DNA from: Flaveria trinervia
Lineage: Eukaryota; Streptophyta; Magnoliopsida; Asterales; Asteraceae
Length of the DNA stretch: 64,000 nt
Assembly: GCA_025506515.1 (NCBI GenBank)
Contig: CM046444.1
Span: forward strand, 119,164,930 to 119,228,929
Direction: 5' to 3'
Part shown: in pieces, positions 21,702 to 35,329 of the stretch
Layout of the letters: every line of letters begins with the position of its first letter
Numbering within the stretch: position 1 is the stretch's first letter
The notes under the pieces: model-generated
The model's input: the letters and a program-made list of their open reading frames with translations, nothing else
The model's database searches: none
Told to the model about the DNA's origin: nothing
Position numbers and translations under genes: made by a program

Positions 21702-24700
21702 TCATGGTTTTGAGAACATCCCTTGAGTTAACGACGAGAAATCATAATCTTTTGCTGACTGAGACGGGGAAGCAGATGATACCTGAGCAGTAGACTGTGG
21801 TTTAGATGCCCCAGAGGGGCCCGTGCTGTTAAAAGAATTTTGCCCCATCATTCCAGCTGGCATCATGCCATTGGTATTGGTATTGAGGCCCATTGTGTAT
21901 ATGCTGATAATGTCAAAGGATGAATAAATTAATTAGAATAAAATTTTCAACAATACAAGCAATGATTAAAAATAGTGAAGGTAGAATTATACCTGGAAGT
22001 TGGAATCTGGAATGAATTCCCAACTGGATTTGCTGCTCCCATGTTTCCCATCTGATTAAAAAGGCGCAAATCATATGTGAAATGGCGAACACGCTCTTGT
22101 TTATTCAACTATTGTTAATTGGTATTCTTAATAAATCTAGAAAACAGGCAGAAACAAGCCAAGAGACAACTTTGACCAACTTACTAATAAAGTTGTTGAC
22201 TTAGATCGAGTTTTATCTTCCAACGGTCAAACAGGTTAAATAAAATAAATGATAGCTAGAAGGGCACGCGTTAAACATATTAGAACCTCATAAACATTCT
22301 ATTTAAAAGTTATATTGTTGTTGCATTTATATAATTTTTCCTAATCATCACTGACATAATTGTCAATAAATGAATTCTAGACCTAAAAGCCAACACAACT
22401 CGATCCATACAAACGACTCGTGGCACTCACCACCCAACCTGCCAATATTGCCACCTATGCATAAACCTAAAACACAGTAAATGAATTTTGTACCTGCTGC
22501 AAGTATTTATCTAATTCAACTTTTCCAGAAGCTGGCATCTGCATTCCAGGAATTTGATAGCCAATATTTGGCCAATTTTGATTGGACGAGTTGTAGCACT
22601 ACCAGCAGATACTTGTTGCCCGTTCCCAACTAAATTTGGCAAGCCTCCTGATTTAGCTGCTGCAGCCATGAGTAGGTACTGCTGTTGAGCTAGCATAGCA
22701 AGTTGCTGCTGATGAAGAGCATACGGTGATGTTGTATTATTACCCTGCTAATTTCATATTAAAGTTTTAGAATCAGTTCTCATTGTCATCTATGGTGAGT
22801 ATCAAAAAGAAAAAAAGAACAATATTCTTTACTCATTGAACTTTATAGATAATTAGTGTGTCAAATATGATTACAATAATTAGATATTTCATAATAATCT
22901 AACTTTTAATTTAATGATTTACGATATTTTAGGCATTAAAAGTAAATTTTGAACTTCCACCACATTAGCTCATTCCTGTAAAGAGAAAAAAAACGAGCTA
23001 AATGCCACCTTTAAAGAAAAGACAGACAAAAAGAAATATATACCTTCTCAAAAAGACTCATAATATCGGTTTTAACATCTTTTTGAGGCTTTTCAGATGC
23101 AATAGGTAGTGAGACAGCCGGTGAATCTTTAAATAGATCCTCTATTCCAGAAGTGGGCTTGGGAGTGGGCTTATTGTCAACAGGTTTTGTAATGTCTGTG
23201 GTCCCTGTGACTGGTACTTCAACAGCAGCTATGAAATACAATACAGTACAAGTCAATCACCGTCTGTAAGTCAACTCTGAAAATAGTGTGTTAAATAATA
23301 ATAACGTGAAACTGGATACATCCTGACATACATTGAAATCCTGCCCATAAGTCATCTATAGGAGCTGCTTCTGGAACTTTCTCCGTAGGAACATCGTCCA
23401 TTGAAAGCATGTCAAAAAGATCAGTAGCAAAATCAACTTTGGAGGAGTGACAGTCTCAACAACCTCCTTTGCCGGCTCAGCAGAGGGAACTGCTGCCTCG
23501 GCCTTTTGTATCACCTGTTAAGTTGAAAACTGTTAAGAAACTTTCTTAATATAGAAAATATGACAAACACATAATGAAACCAATATAGTAAAAGACGTAC
23601 TGAAAACATCACCGATGTTACAGAAGCATGTGGTAAACATCTTCAAATAAGCAAATTGTGAAATTAACTGTTAAAATATCTATCTACATATATATGCATG
23701 GTACAAAAACTTTTGAAAGTTTCTAATTTACATGAATCAGGTATAACATTCACATTAAATCATGTGGACTGCAACTTCTTGAAAGACAATAAATAATTCG
23801 AAGTTCAAACAAATGACTTCTGTAATGGCTTTATGATGATTTTTTTCCTATATTTGAATATACGTCCAGAACAAAGCACTCTTAACAGTTTGTAGTCAAA
23901 TATTGTTCCCAAATCACGTGTACACCCCCAACCGACCCCAACGAACATCGAGTATGAGTGACAATTTTGCCCCGTTAACTTACAGGCGAGTCAATTTGGA
24001 TTGTGTTATAATTACAAATGAGTTGAACGTCACCCGAAGTCTACTTCGGTGCATACAATCTTTTAATTTGTTTCTTTCTAATAAGAGAAATTGTTAACAA
24101 TTTTTTTTTAAATTAATCAACATAAGCTTTTAGCAGATGGACAGAAAATTTGTTTTAGTCAACCCACACTAAAATATGGACCCGTTTCAACATGAATCTG
24201 TTTAGACTGTTACCCATCCCACTGGACTTGCCCGTCTTGCCACCTCTAACCAAGTGAGAAGCAATGTTGTTTTGATAGAACAAGAGACCAACAAAACCCA
24301 ACCCATTTCAGTCAGCACTAAAAAATGACCAGTTTTCAACACAAGTCGCTGACCTGCTGCTTTACAACATCATGATAAGTGATGTTATGACAAAACAGGA
24401 AGCTTAGCGGTAGTTAAATGATAACAGGTTTACATACAGGTTCTGGTCCTTTTGGAGGCACACGAAGATTGATTCTTGCACCAGGTGTGCTGCTTTTGGT
24501 AGTATGTGCTTGAAAAGTCTTCTTTTCACTAGAAGGGCTCTCTACGGGCTTCACAGGCCCTTTTTCTTCTTGCACTGCAGGAGGTGAGATTGGCCTTCCA
24601 CCTTTAGCAACCCATCTCTTGTCTTCATATCTTCGTAAAAAAATATGACTTTAATATATAGACCACAAAGATATGAAAATAAAGAGGCATCAGATAATCA

Positions 24701-26520
24701 AACAAGAATACATACTTTGCACGAATGAAATTCTCAATACCAACTCTATCGTAATTTGGTGGCAGCTCTGCCTCCCAGTAACTATTTGACTTCTCGTTAC
24801 CCATAGCTGAGAAAAAAACAACACAAATTCATGTAAAATAATTTTAATACATCTCTCTTAAATACATTCTTGAACACAGAAAGACTGGAGGAGCATCTGT
24901 CTTACATTGAATAAATGCAACCTGTTCAGGAAGCCATGTGTCCAATGTAGCCGATCTCACCTGGGAAGGGGAGCATAAAAAATGAGAAGATAAATTCTTG
25001 TTTTGCTGACAGGCAATTTGATCTTTAACAAATAAACATACTAAAGGCTAGTATTAATAATATACATAATGAATGAGGCTCAAAAGCTTTGTAAAGTAGC
25101 AACTGTTAATTTCAATTTTCAATACTGGCTGGTAATGAAGGTTTAGCACAAATCATACCAACAGTTAGTTACCTTCGATATGTGCACCCCAAGGCTTCTG
25201 TGGATACCAGAACATTGCATGCATATAAAGATGCCTAAATTCACACTAGCCCATCGAGGACCTCTGCCATGGAAAGGTCAGTATTAGCATCTGATTTACT
25301 GATGTAACTAAATAAATGATACACTTAGATTATTGATGTCGTAAATGCATCACATACTTGGTTTTGCAATCAGCACACTCCCTGTTCTCTGGCAATTTAA
25401 GAAGTCCTTCTAGTATCTGAAAACAAAGATCTCACATAAAATCAGTCCAAATGCTTGCACAAACATACAGATAGAACACCACTTTGGAGAAGAGTAAGGA
25501 AATTATATTATTTTCACTTTGCAAGTTTGTATATGCAGACAAGTTAACTTTTAAATCTATAATCCTTAATCTTGATGACAAAATCTACAAATGGATGATG
25601 ACTCGTCTTCTATTGTCTCCATCTTTATTATCCAATCATCTCAGTAGCACTAGTATCCAAAGAGTAATGGACGATTAGAGTCCACTAATAAGTTGTTACA
25701 ATCACTTTCTTTTGATTCAAGCCAAACCAATGGAACGACAGGCAGATTGCAAGAAATATAGTTGTATCCAGGCAGATTCATATCTACAACAGTTTTCCTT
25801 GAACTCTATAGATTGCATTCTGACTCTCATCTCTCGATTCACGGTTTCCATATGACTAATGAGACGAATGTATAAAATATAAATGCCTAGTAGTTTAAGC
25901 AATGTAATCAAAATCATTCGAATGATCTTTTATCGCCCACCGTCATTCTGTGTTTTCATTTACTGATGCAAAAAATTCACAGGATCCATCGTTATAGCCC
26001 CATTCTTAGTAAAATCATAACTGCTAAGTGATAAAAAGCATTTTCAGTAAATTTACGAATGGAAATACTCGTAACTTTGTTAACTATAACAAAATCCGTT
26101 CTTCCTAGAGATCAAATAACTCTAATTCTCTAAACACCTAAATTTAGATAACTTCCTCATAGAGAATCAACTCCCCAATCATGCCAATCTTAAACGCTCG
26201 TTATATCACAAAAAGTACGATCCAAATCCGCAATTCAACAAGTTTCAGATCTCTCCAATCGCCACACAAACAATCTCCAAAAACGCCTCAAACGATTACC
26301 AAATCACCAAACGAACAGTTTCTACCCAAACTCAACAAACTGCCGTATCACAGCCATTCAAAGCACATAAAAACACAGATCAGCTAATCCTAAAGACCTA
26401 AAACAACAATTACCCTAAAAACACGAAAAAACAAACACAGATCAGGTGAGAGGAGATGAAACGTAATACCTTTCTGTGGCGAGCATTGAGCTCCTTGGAT
26501 ACGCCAGCCTTCTCGTTCAT
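21702..26520 (-). CDS. AGD5: ARF GTPase-activating protein, AGD5-like (two apparent frameshifts)
   Basis: Eleven exons: complement(21702..21903, 21993..22051, 22494..22744, 23044..23228, 23332..23514, 24438..24630, 24716..24806, 24906..24960, 25173..25263, 25358..25416, 26470..26520), about 473 residues. All introns are GT-AG. Exons 1-5 encode the ArfGAP domain: zinc finger C31-x2-C34-x16-C51-x2-C54, the arginine finger in GIHRSLGVH (R59), and the YWEAELPPNY block. The family stimulates GTP hydrolysis on ARF GTPases in Golgi/endosome trafficking; Arabidopsis AGD5 (NEVERSHED) acts in floral organ abscission. The tail is Pro/Ser-rich with DLWAGFQ-like and IEDLFKDSPAV motifs, then Met/Gln/Asn-rich, and ends DYDFSSLTQGMF. 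Length and order match AGD5. Two places lack one base: the A run at 23438-23440 (exon 5) and at 22591-22592 (exon 3), counting exons from the left. In both the conserved protein continues in the next frame, and exon phases close only if one base is added. See findings. Confidence 0.88.
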
Positions 26521-28129
26521 AATTTCCGATGAGATTTGGGAGATGAAATCGGTTACGAGATGTGTCGTAACTCCGGCGGATGGATTGTAGGGCGATGATG
26601 TGGATCACCGGAGACGACGAAGGGCAGAGATCGGGATGATGCAGATATTTTGGGCCTTCGTTTTTGACTCTGCTTGCGGCGTCTGTGAGAAATGGATCGA
26701 GCGTGTGAAGGGAGTTGCTAAGTGGGTACGGAGGGGTGGAGCTTTAGTCTCTTACACGTGTGAGGTGGGTTAGTCGTCATGGCTCATAGGTGTTCTGTTT
26801 TTACTTTTTAGTTTTCCCTTTTTCCACGAATGATTTGAGTTTATAAAATTGTAAAACTTGATTTTACAAAATTTAGAGTTTACATCATTACATGGATGTG
26901 ATAAATTTATAAGTTGAAAAAAATACATTTGGTATCCTTAATGACTAAAACATAAATTGAGTTACTATAACATAGATGAAATAAATACAAATGTTGTAAG
27001 TGATACGGTTTGTCTATTTTTATTATTTAGTGTACTTCTTGTACTTGAAGTCCGAGGATGCTAAAATCTTAGATGGTTGATGAAGATATATGTTAACTAA
27101 CGGGTCAAGGGAACGAGCAAGACACAAACCTAATAAAAAATATCACGTCACAAAATAAAGTTAAATCAATGTTAGTATTATAATATGTTTGGTAGGTTGA
27201 TGTTGTATTAGGTTAGATCAATCTTATTATGTTGGGTATCTTATGGTCTTGTAACCTAGTGCTATTGGTTATTAGCTAAACATATGTGATATGAGTTGAA
27301 AGATATTTAAAAAATCCTAACCTAATTGTATAGTGATATGTTTTTGTCGTTTCATATATACGGTGTGAGTTTAAATCCTTATAAGTGCAAAGTTAGTTAA
27401 AATTTTGATAGTGTAAAAAAATGATACTTAGAAGTAAAAAAAATTGTTCTTCAAAAGAAAAGGATGTTGAAAATCATCACATGAGCACAAGTTGACAATG
27501 CAGCTCAAGAATAAGGTTGCAAAGCCAACTTGCTTCAACAACATTAGCAACACCTCTATTCAACCTCAACACCAGCATGAGACACATCAATTCAACTGCA
27601 AAACTAGCATGAGACTCATCTATTCAACTTCAACACTAGCATGAGACGTTGAGACACAGCATGGGAACGCTTACAAAACAAGGAAACTAGATCGCCTTTG
27701 AGGCATGTGTGATGTGTCTAATGAGTCGTGTCATGTGAAGACCATGTGCAAGACTGCCCTGAATATATCTATATCTCTTTAATAATAGCAGATGTGATTC
27801 GTAACAGTAGTACATATCACAAGCGATATTTAAGCGGGAAATGTCAAATAATGTAGGGCAATAGGAGACATGTTCAAGGATTTTTTAGGCATATGTCTAA
27901 GGCCTGAATAGTTTGGTGTTTGAAACTACAAAGCTGTGAACACGTAAGCTCGTCAAGGGTCATCAAAAGTGACCCGCTTAGACAATCCCACATCTTAAGA
28001 TATAAGCTCATTCTCATACATTTGTTTGGGTTCTAACAACTACTTGTGTATTGTTTTGCAACAAATTATATGATACAGATCGATAACTTAATAAATTTAA
28101 CAAAATTATAAGTATTCTGACATGTATAT
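26521..28129. other. intergenic, promoter side of the AGD5-like gene
   Basis: No gene seen. The right part holds diverged short repeats of CAACA / AGCATGAGAC at 27530-27660. The first few hundred bases should hold the 5' UTR and promoter of the ArfGAP gene. Confidence 0.4.
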
Positions 28130-29604
28130 TTACTCGATATCCTTGACCTCGGCTTCAACATCAATAACAGCTGTAGATGAAGCCTTCCCTGCAGAAATCA
28201 TGCAGCTATATCAATGAGTAACACATGCAAAAACTCAAATCGTCAAAAATACTTTTCTGCATGAACATTTGATCCTTGCAAATCGATTTACCTGTCTTTG
28301 ATTTTGAAAACAAGTCGCTGAATGTTTCACCAAATGTCGTAGGTTCCTTGGAGAATTTCGAAGGATCCCTTACAAACGCATCACCCACCACTGAAATCCA
28401 ACATACATTCAGTTATATAAGAATAATCCCAATTACAGAATACCCTCAAAGACTATGTCATGACAAAAAGGACTCGTTTCAACCTAAGCCCATTTGGGTT
28501 AGACCCGTTCGACCCGTTACCCAACCCATCTGTTTTGCCAGGCTTGATTAAAGGTTAATCATTAGTCAAACAATTCTTTTAAAGTGTGTGTCAAGTCAAA
28601 GATTGAATCTTTTACCTGAAAAAGGTTGACTGCAATAGGGGCACAGCTGTGGTTCGTCGTTTAACATAGATCTGCAACCAACAATACAAGAACCACATCA
28701 GAAAAAAGACTCCATACAAGCTTCATAAATGATCATCATAAGAATCAGATCGCGTTTCTTACTTAAAAACTTCGAATTCATTTCCACAATTCCTACACTG
28801 CACAACAATCAAAAGGTCACCTCAGACATTACTCCCATAACAATCAACCAATCGCCCGAATAAGTTTGTGAAAACAACAACAAAATCTTTGCAATAAAGC
28901 GATTCACTACGAGATATTCAGTCTGCAAATATTTTTGTGAGTTGATCAGTTAATCTTACTTTGATTTCGACCATATCGCGGCTAGCCCACCAAATAAAAG
29001 CTCCCAAACCCACAATTGGAACAAGCACCACAAGAAGCTGCCATTAAAAACACAACAATTAACCACGAATCCGATGAATCAAACACTTATAAACACATTA
29101 AGCATGAAATTGAACATTATCACTTCAAATTCACAATCTTTATAATGTAATCACGATAATCAAACGTGAAATCTAATTGGGCATAATGCAAAAGACACAG
29201 TTACATACCCAAACGGAAACAATTGCATCAAGAATCCAACCAAGTTGACCAGTCATAGAAAGATAAGTCAACCCAATTGCCAATAAAAGATTCCCCAAAA
29301 CCCTTGATGTGCCACCGTCGTCTCTGCCACCACCGCCACCGCCACCGCCGTTGAATTTGAGATTATTGAACCTAACAAGAACGACCCTCTTCTTCTTCTT
29401 CATATTCTCATCGAAGTGATGTTTATTTGGTAACAATTGACCACTGAATTCAAAACCCAATCTGATACTTTGTCGATGGTAAAAACAAACATATCTTCTT
29501 GTGAAAGAATTGGCGGGTTTTCGCGGTTTTGTAGAGTGAAAGATTGTTATTGAGGGTTTATAATCTGTGAGATTGGTGAGAATTTGTGGGATTAGCGTCG
29601 TCAT
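28130..29604 (-). CDS. plastid-type zinc-ribbon membrane protein
   Basis: Six exons: complement(28130..28188, 28292..28390, 28616..28671, 28763..28797, 28960..29037, 29209..29604), 240 residues, with all GT-AG introns and phases agreeing. The first 75 or so residues are rich in Ser, Thr, Arg and Lys with almost no acidic residues, like a chloroplast transit peptide. A poly-Gly tract follows (encoded by GGC/GGT repeats near 29330). Two hydrophobic segments come next, around residues 100-125 (GNLLLAIGLTYLSM) and 128-150 (LLVVLVPIVGLGAFIWWA). Then there is a CRNCG...LCPYC four-cysteine zinc-ribbon and a Lys/Ser/Phe-rich tail ending VEAEVKDIE. This suggests a thylakoid or envelope protein with a stromal zinc ribbon. 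I cannot name the family with certainty. Intron 2 from the left contains a dispersed repeat phrase (GACCCGTTCGACCCG). Confidence 0.85.
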
Positions 29605-30710
29605 CTTTGCGAAGTATGAGAAGGGTGTATTATAATTGCAAATGTTTCATGGTTTCTTGAAAAGAATTTGTAGCGTAGAACGAAAAAAGGATATTTTTTT
29701 TAGTACGGATGGCTTTGAATTTGGTATATATTGAACCGGATCGAATAAACAAAACCTATCTAGTGTAATAGTGGGTAGGAAGATAAAACGACTCATTTAC
29801 TTAAAAATAGGTGTTTTAAAAAAATTAACGCGGATATGCTATCTTCTTTACGCTCTTTATTACTTTATTTTTAACTGTATGCAATTGATGGTTCTTCATT
29901 CTTCAATCTATTGACGTTGACCTATCCATGAACGCAAGAGTTTCTATGAGAGACGGAAAAGTCTACCAAGAGGTTTTTGGTTTGTGAGATTTCGGTTAGA
30001 AAAATCTCACGTGAATGTGGCGAGGATGGTCTTGTGATAATCACTTTGCTGGTTTTATCGTTGGTTTTACGGTATCTATAGTTGATTGTTTTGTTTAAAG
30101 TAACTTGTGTTATCTGTGGTTTGCTAAACTAGTTTCTAATCAAAGTGATTGCAAATAAATTGAGCAAACCATGTTTGTGATCATAACATATCTAAATTTT
30201 ATATAATTCATGTTATTTTGTGATCTTAACTAATTTGCCTTAATTTCATTTTTTTCAGGCCTACTTCTCAAGTGTGATGTTATTTGGTCGTAAATCTTTA
30301 TTAGTAAATCTTTATGTTCACTCGTTTTCTATTTAGAACCCTGACTATTTACATGTGAAAACACGATGACCGGTGGCAACAATCTGGTCAAAGTCGAGCT
30401 GAACGTATGACTAATAATGGAGATAGAGGGTGGTGACGACATGGTTGGTGATGAAGGAAATACTACAATACGTGCCAATTTCAATACATTTCGCCTTTGA
30501 CATTTTGGCTATAGCATATGACTATTGTTTTATTTTGTGAATTGCAATCACACAATTATACCATAAAAGTACTCACGGTTCAAAATCTATTATACTCATC
30601 TGAACTAATCCAAATACAAGCCCTTTATAAGAGGGAATTGATCATTATTATATGAATGCCTTTAAGCTCCTACATAAATACGATAAAATGCGTGATAATA
30701 ATATTTTTAA
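29605..30710. other. intergenic between two minus-strand genes
   Basis: No gene seen. The left side is the promoter side of the zinc-ribbon gene and the right side is the 3' flank of the DUF300 gene. Confidence 0.4.
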
Positions 30711-32346
30711 TCACTCTTTCTTCTTCTCTTTCAAATCAAGATCCTTGTATGGTGCAGCAGAGTATGCATACAGCTGAAAGATCGAGAAAAACACCATCTC
30801 AAAGATCACCAATGCATTCTGCAGCGCTTGCTGGATATGCTCCACATCGAGCCAGAAGTGATTGGACTTGATTATGCCCATTGCCACCAGACCACTCAGT
30901 ACAACTCCCTGCAAATAATCACACACAAAGATCAAACAAGATTACATAAAGATCAAACACCCAGGTTGCCAAACATACGCAAGGATTGAATTCAAGATTT
31001 TAGATACAGTCATGAAGACAAGCGATCAAGATTTTATTTGAACATAAGGTGAGAATTAAGGTGAGAATTATACCTGCCAAAAACAGAAGAAAACGATCCC
31101 TTTGACACATAAGAACTTGGCAAGTGGTTTATGTGGCGCCAATTCTTTAGCAAATACATGATAGAAAACCACAAGTGCGTATAATGCTAAGGAAACTGAT
31201 ACATTCAAGATCATAGTGATTGTCCAGCTAAGCCAATCGGGATACATGTCAAGCATTTGCAAAACTATCATCAAGACAGAGCACACAGGGCGGATCACTA
31301 CAAACTGCCATGTCCAATACTTAAGGAGCTTTAGGTTTTGATGGTTCAAACGAACCATATGAGGCTGCAGTCAATTAGAAAATATGTTAGTAATAGAGAT
31401 GGTAATATGAGGTGGCAAATTCAACCCACTACTTATCAATGGGTCGGTTGTGTGTGTTTTTTTATCCAAACGAATCAAATGAAAAATATATAGTTAAAAG
31501 GAAACATATCATATGGGTGGATGAAAGTCCTCAAATGAACTTTTGATGCATACAACCTCCTAAATCATTTAGGTTAAAGATTTAAATTATTATTGTTTTA
31601 ATTATCTTTAACTCATTAATTATTGGAAAAAGTTAAAGAACAGGAAAAAAGTGTTTGCGGGTCAATCCAATCTGACCCCTTTTGACATGTTACCGGTCCA
31701 TTCATCTTAGGGCACCTCAAGATAGTAATATTGCGGAGGATTTCATGTAAAATATACACATACCACTATTCATTCAATCATTATATGCCTAAAAAATCTA
31801 AATATATATCAAATTCTCTCTGAACAGTGTGATGATAGCAAAATCATTCAACAAATAATAGAAAAGAGAAGGAAAAAATGTAACTTTACTTGAAAGAGAG
31901 TCATCGGAAATGAATGGTGGATCTCTCTTCCTTTGATCTCATCAGGGACTATGTTCTTGCTAATAGATATATTCAAATAAGTGTATAACAAAGCCAAGAA
32001 CTTGGCCATCACCTGCATATCATGAACAAATCAACCAAATTCTTGAAACAATTTGTCCCCAAACGATTAAAATCACAACAAATGTTTCGATTCTCACCAG
32101 ACCCTCGTAGCATTCTTTGATCGAATCCAAGAACACAAAAAACGTCTCACTGCCACGAATATCAAGCAACCCAACATAAGAATCAACAGCATAAATAGGT
32201 GCCATGAGAATAATCACTAGAATCGCCTTCTGTTCTTTGGGTTTCTTCCAATGAGAAAGATGATCACTAAACAGCTTCAATGATAAAAGGACAGTAACCG
32301 CTACACAAGCTCCAGAACCAAGCAAAGTTTCTTGTTTATGCGTCAT
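30711..32346 (-). CDS. DUF300 / TMEM184-like seven-helix protein (LAZ1-related)
   Basis: Four coding exons: complement(30711..30908, 31074..31364, 31890..32012, 32098..32346), 286 residues, all phase 0. The family blocks appear in order: WKKPKEQKAILVIILMAP, YAVDSYVGLLD, FLDSIKECYEGLVMAKFLAL, GREIHHSFPMTLFQ, LKYWTWQFVVIRPVCS, FYHVFAKELAPHKPLAKF and CVKGIVFFCFWQG. The protein has about seven hydrophobic helices and a Lys-rich tail. DUF300 proteins (organic solute transporter alpha/TMEM184 group; LAZ1 in Arabidopsis) are membrane proteins; LAZ1 affects vacuole behaviour and cell death, and for this short subgroup the role is unclear. The ATG at 32346 matches the usual N-terminus (MTHKQETLLGSGACVAV). 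The open frame extends upstream, but an acceptor CCAACAG|GCATCG near 32366 suggests a 5' UTR intron. Confidence 0.9.
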
Positions 32347-33000
32347 CGTGAAGTTCTTCGATGCCTGTTGGAAAATGAGCAGCAAACCTGCTTAAAACTA
32401 TTATTATCTTCAAAATTTGTATTGAAGAAATCCCCTCAATAATTGGGGATCTTTTAAACCCTTAACAGTGATGATCTATGATAAGATTTAGTTCAATTAA
32501 AAGATTATGATTCAAATCAAGCATGAAACCCTCCTCAGAAATAGACCTATTAATCAAGAACATACCTTAATTGCTACAATCAAAGTCTATCAATCTTCTA
32601 TTTAACAAAAGGGGGTAACTGAAAATTCAATTAACTAGAACTTGCAGACTGTTAATGGGGATAAATGGTATACAAGATAGCCTAATAAGTTAAAAAACAG
32701 TTGACTACTCAAATCCCATAGAGAATGAAATGATTTCAAACAAGAAATCAAGCAAATTACTGTCAATAAGTTTGATATTAAGATCTATATGCTCAAATGA
32801 AGATCAGAAAACAAGAAACAAGAGCCAGATTCTAACACGTATTTGTTGATCTTAAAAGATTTTAGAATTGTGAAAATCAAGGGTACCTTAAAGAGGATGA
32901 GAAGTTGATGAATTGAAGTGAAAGAAGGAAACAAAATTGAGGTGGGTAGAGATCAAAATGTTTGATTGAATGAATTAATGAGTGTGGTACCTGCTTCTTT
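32347..33000 (-). other. probable 5' UTR with intron of the DUF300 gene
   Basis: On the minus strand a likely non-coding exon ends CTCTTTAAG|GTACCC at about 32887, and the matching acceptor CAACAG lies at about 32367. This would make a 520-bp 5' UTR intron. The transcription start is not visible. Inferred from splice sites only. Confidence 0.45.
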
Positions 33001-33623
33001 GTTCGTTCTGCCACGAAAGTATCGAGGGTAGGTGGTTTAGAGTGTAAAGATAACCAATAAGTAACCGAGGTAGGTGTAGGCTATGGATCACTTTTTAATA
33101 AAAAAAATCATAAAAGGGTGAAAATTTTGGTAGGGTGGGAAAATCTAATGTTATCGTAATCGGATTGGACATCAAATCGTTCGATTTACAGGTCGGACAG
33201 AATATATTTATATTAATATATTTATAAAATATTAAATAATTATTAATAAAAATTTATGCATGATAAATCAGGCTTAAAAATAAAATATGATTATAATTAT
33301 CTATAAATAATTACTTTAAGTAAATAAACAATAATGTATTTTTTTAGCTTTTCTTTTTATAAAAAAAGTTAATTTTTAAATATTTTGTTTAAAATAAATG
33401 ATTTTTTTTAATTTCATTGTATTCTGTTTTTTATAATTTTTTTGTTTTTAAAAAGTATTATTTTAATAAAAATAGGTTCTTAGTTTATTAAATTATACAT
33501 TTTTTAATTTGAAAATGGTATTAATAATAATATTAGTATTTAATATTATAATTAATAATATAAAGAAATGTGAAAGTAAGTATAATGAGGTTTACGATTG
33601 TTTCACGCTTGGTTTGGTTTTTT

Positions 33624-35006
33624 TATAGATAGATAGATAGGCTAAAAATCATGAAATAAACAGATTAAAGTTTAATGTAAAATATATATGTAAAATAAAC
33701 ATGAATAGTTACAGTATAATATTTTAATATAAAATAGAATTAAAATTATCTATGCGTAATAGTTCAAGAAATAAAACAATTATACCATTTTTAACTCTCT
33801 TATGTAAATAGTTTCATTTTTAAAGATTCGTTTTAATATTTTTTATAAAAAATATTTTCTTATAAAAATATTGTTTTAAAAAAAACCTGGTTTGTAATTA
33901 TTCTGGTTGTTTTAAAAAGATTGTTTTAAAATGTTTCACATATTTATAATATTTGTTTTAAAACAAAACAATTTAAAATATTTTATTTTAAAAATGTTTA
34001 GTGGTTAGAAAATTTCATATTATATAAAACTTTAGTTTTTCATTATTATTGTAGTTAAAAGATGTGATTTTTAGTTTCTTTCATAAAATCTACTTAAAAT
34101 AGTTTGATTTAAAAAATTAGATAAAAGAGAGAAGCATAACAATTAATAGAATTTATATTTAGTAAGAGAGAAAAATTTTGTAGAAATATTTAAATTACTA
34201 TAATACCTTTTTGGAGAGAAATTGATATGTGATATCTAGAAAAATTACAAGTGTAAAAAATACGGTTTAAAAAAATGACAAGTGGCAAAATAAACCTTGT
34301 TTTATTAGAGGTTATAGATTATAGATAGATAGATAGACTAAAACCTCATTAAATAAACATATTAACTTTTAATGTAAAAATATATATATAATAAACATGA
34401 ATAATTACAGTATAATATTTTAATATAAAAAATAATTAAATTATATATGCGTAATAGTTCAAGAAATAAAACAATTATACCATTTTTAACTCTCTTATGT
34501 AAATAGTTTCATTTTTAAACATTCGCTTTAAGATTTTTTATAAAAAAATATTTTTTTTATAAAAATATTGTTTTAACAAAAACTCGGTTTGTAATTATTC
34601 TGGTTGTTTTAAAAAAACTGTTTTAAAACATTTCACATGTTTATAATCTTTGTTTTAAAATAAAACGATTTAAAATATTTTGTTTAAAACATGTTTAGTG
34701 TTTTAAAAAATCATATTATAAAAAACTTTAGTTTTTTGTTATTTAGATTGTAGTTAAAAGATGTGATTTCTAATTTCTTTCATAAAATCTACTTAAAAAA
34801 TAGTTTGATTTAGAAAAAACTTAGATAAGAAAGAAAAACATAACATTTAATAAGAAAGAGAAATTTATAAAAGTATTTAAATTAGTATAATACATTTTTG
34901 AAAGGAAAATTGATATGTGAATATTTAAAAAAAATAACAAGTGTCAAAAACATGGCTTAAGAGAATGACAAATGACAAAAGAAACTTTGTTTTATTAGAG
35001 GTTATA
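33624..35006 (-). repeat. tandem duplication of a ~690-bp AT-rich repeat
   Basis: Copy 1 is 33624-34319 and copy 2 is 34320-35006. Each starts with TATAGATAGATAGATAG, contains GCGTAATAGTTCAAGAAATA and ACTCTCTTATGTAAATAG, and ends with GTTTTATTAGAGGTTATA. Read on the minus strand the ends (CTAATAAAACAAGGTTT, TTGCCACTTGTCATTTTTT) match the opening of the repeats at 5719-6480, so both loci carry one family in opposite orientation. No coding capacity. Confidence 0.75.
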
Positions 35007-35329
35007 ATATTTATATTATATATATAGTTATATATATAATTCAATATAAGTATTTTATATTTATATTTTATAATTATATATAAAACTCAGTAATAATTAT
35101 ATATCCAACACTGAAAGTTATAATCTGACCTACCCTTTAAAATCAATTAAAAAAATGGAAAATCTGGTCCGAACCAGTTCTCGGTTAAACCGTCAATGTC
35201 ATAAAATATTTTTTTAATCATTGTATATCATTTGAAACGAACACTCTGTCACTTCATGTCATAAAATATTTTTTTAATTACTTCATAAAAATAAATAAAT
35301 TACAAACTAAAATTAAAATTAAAAACTAT

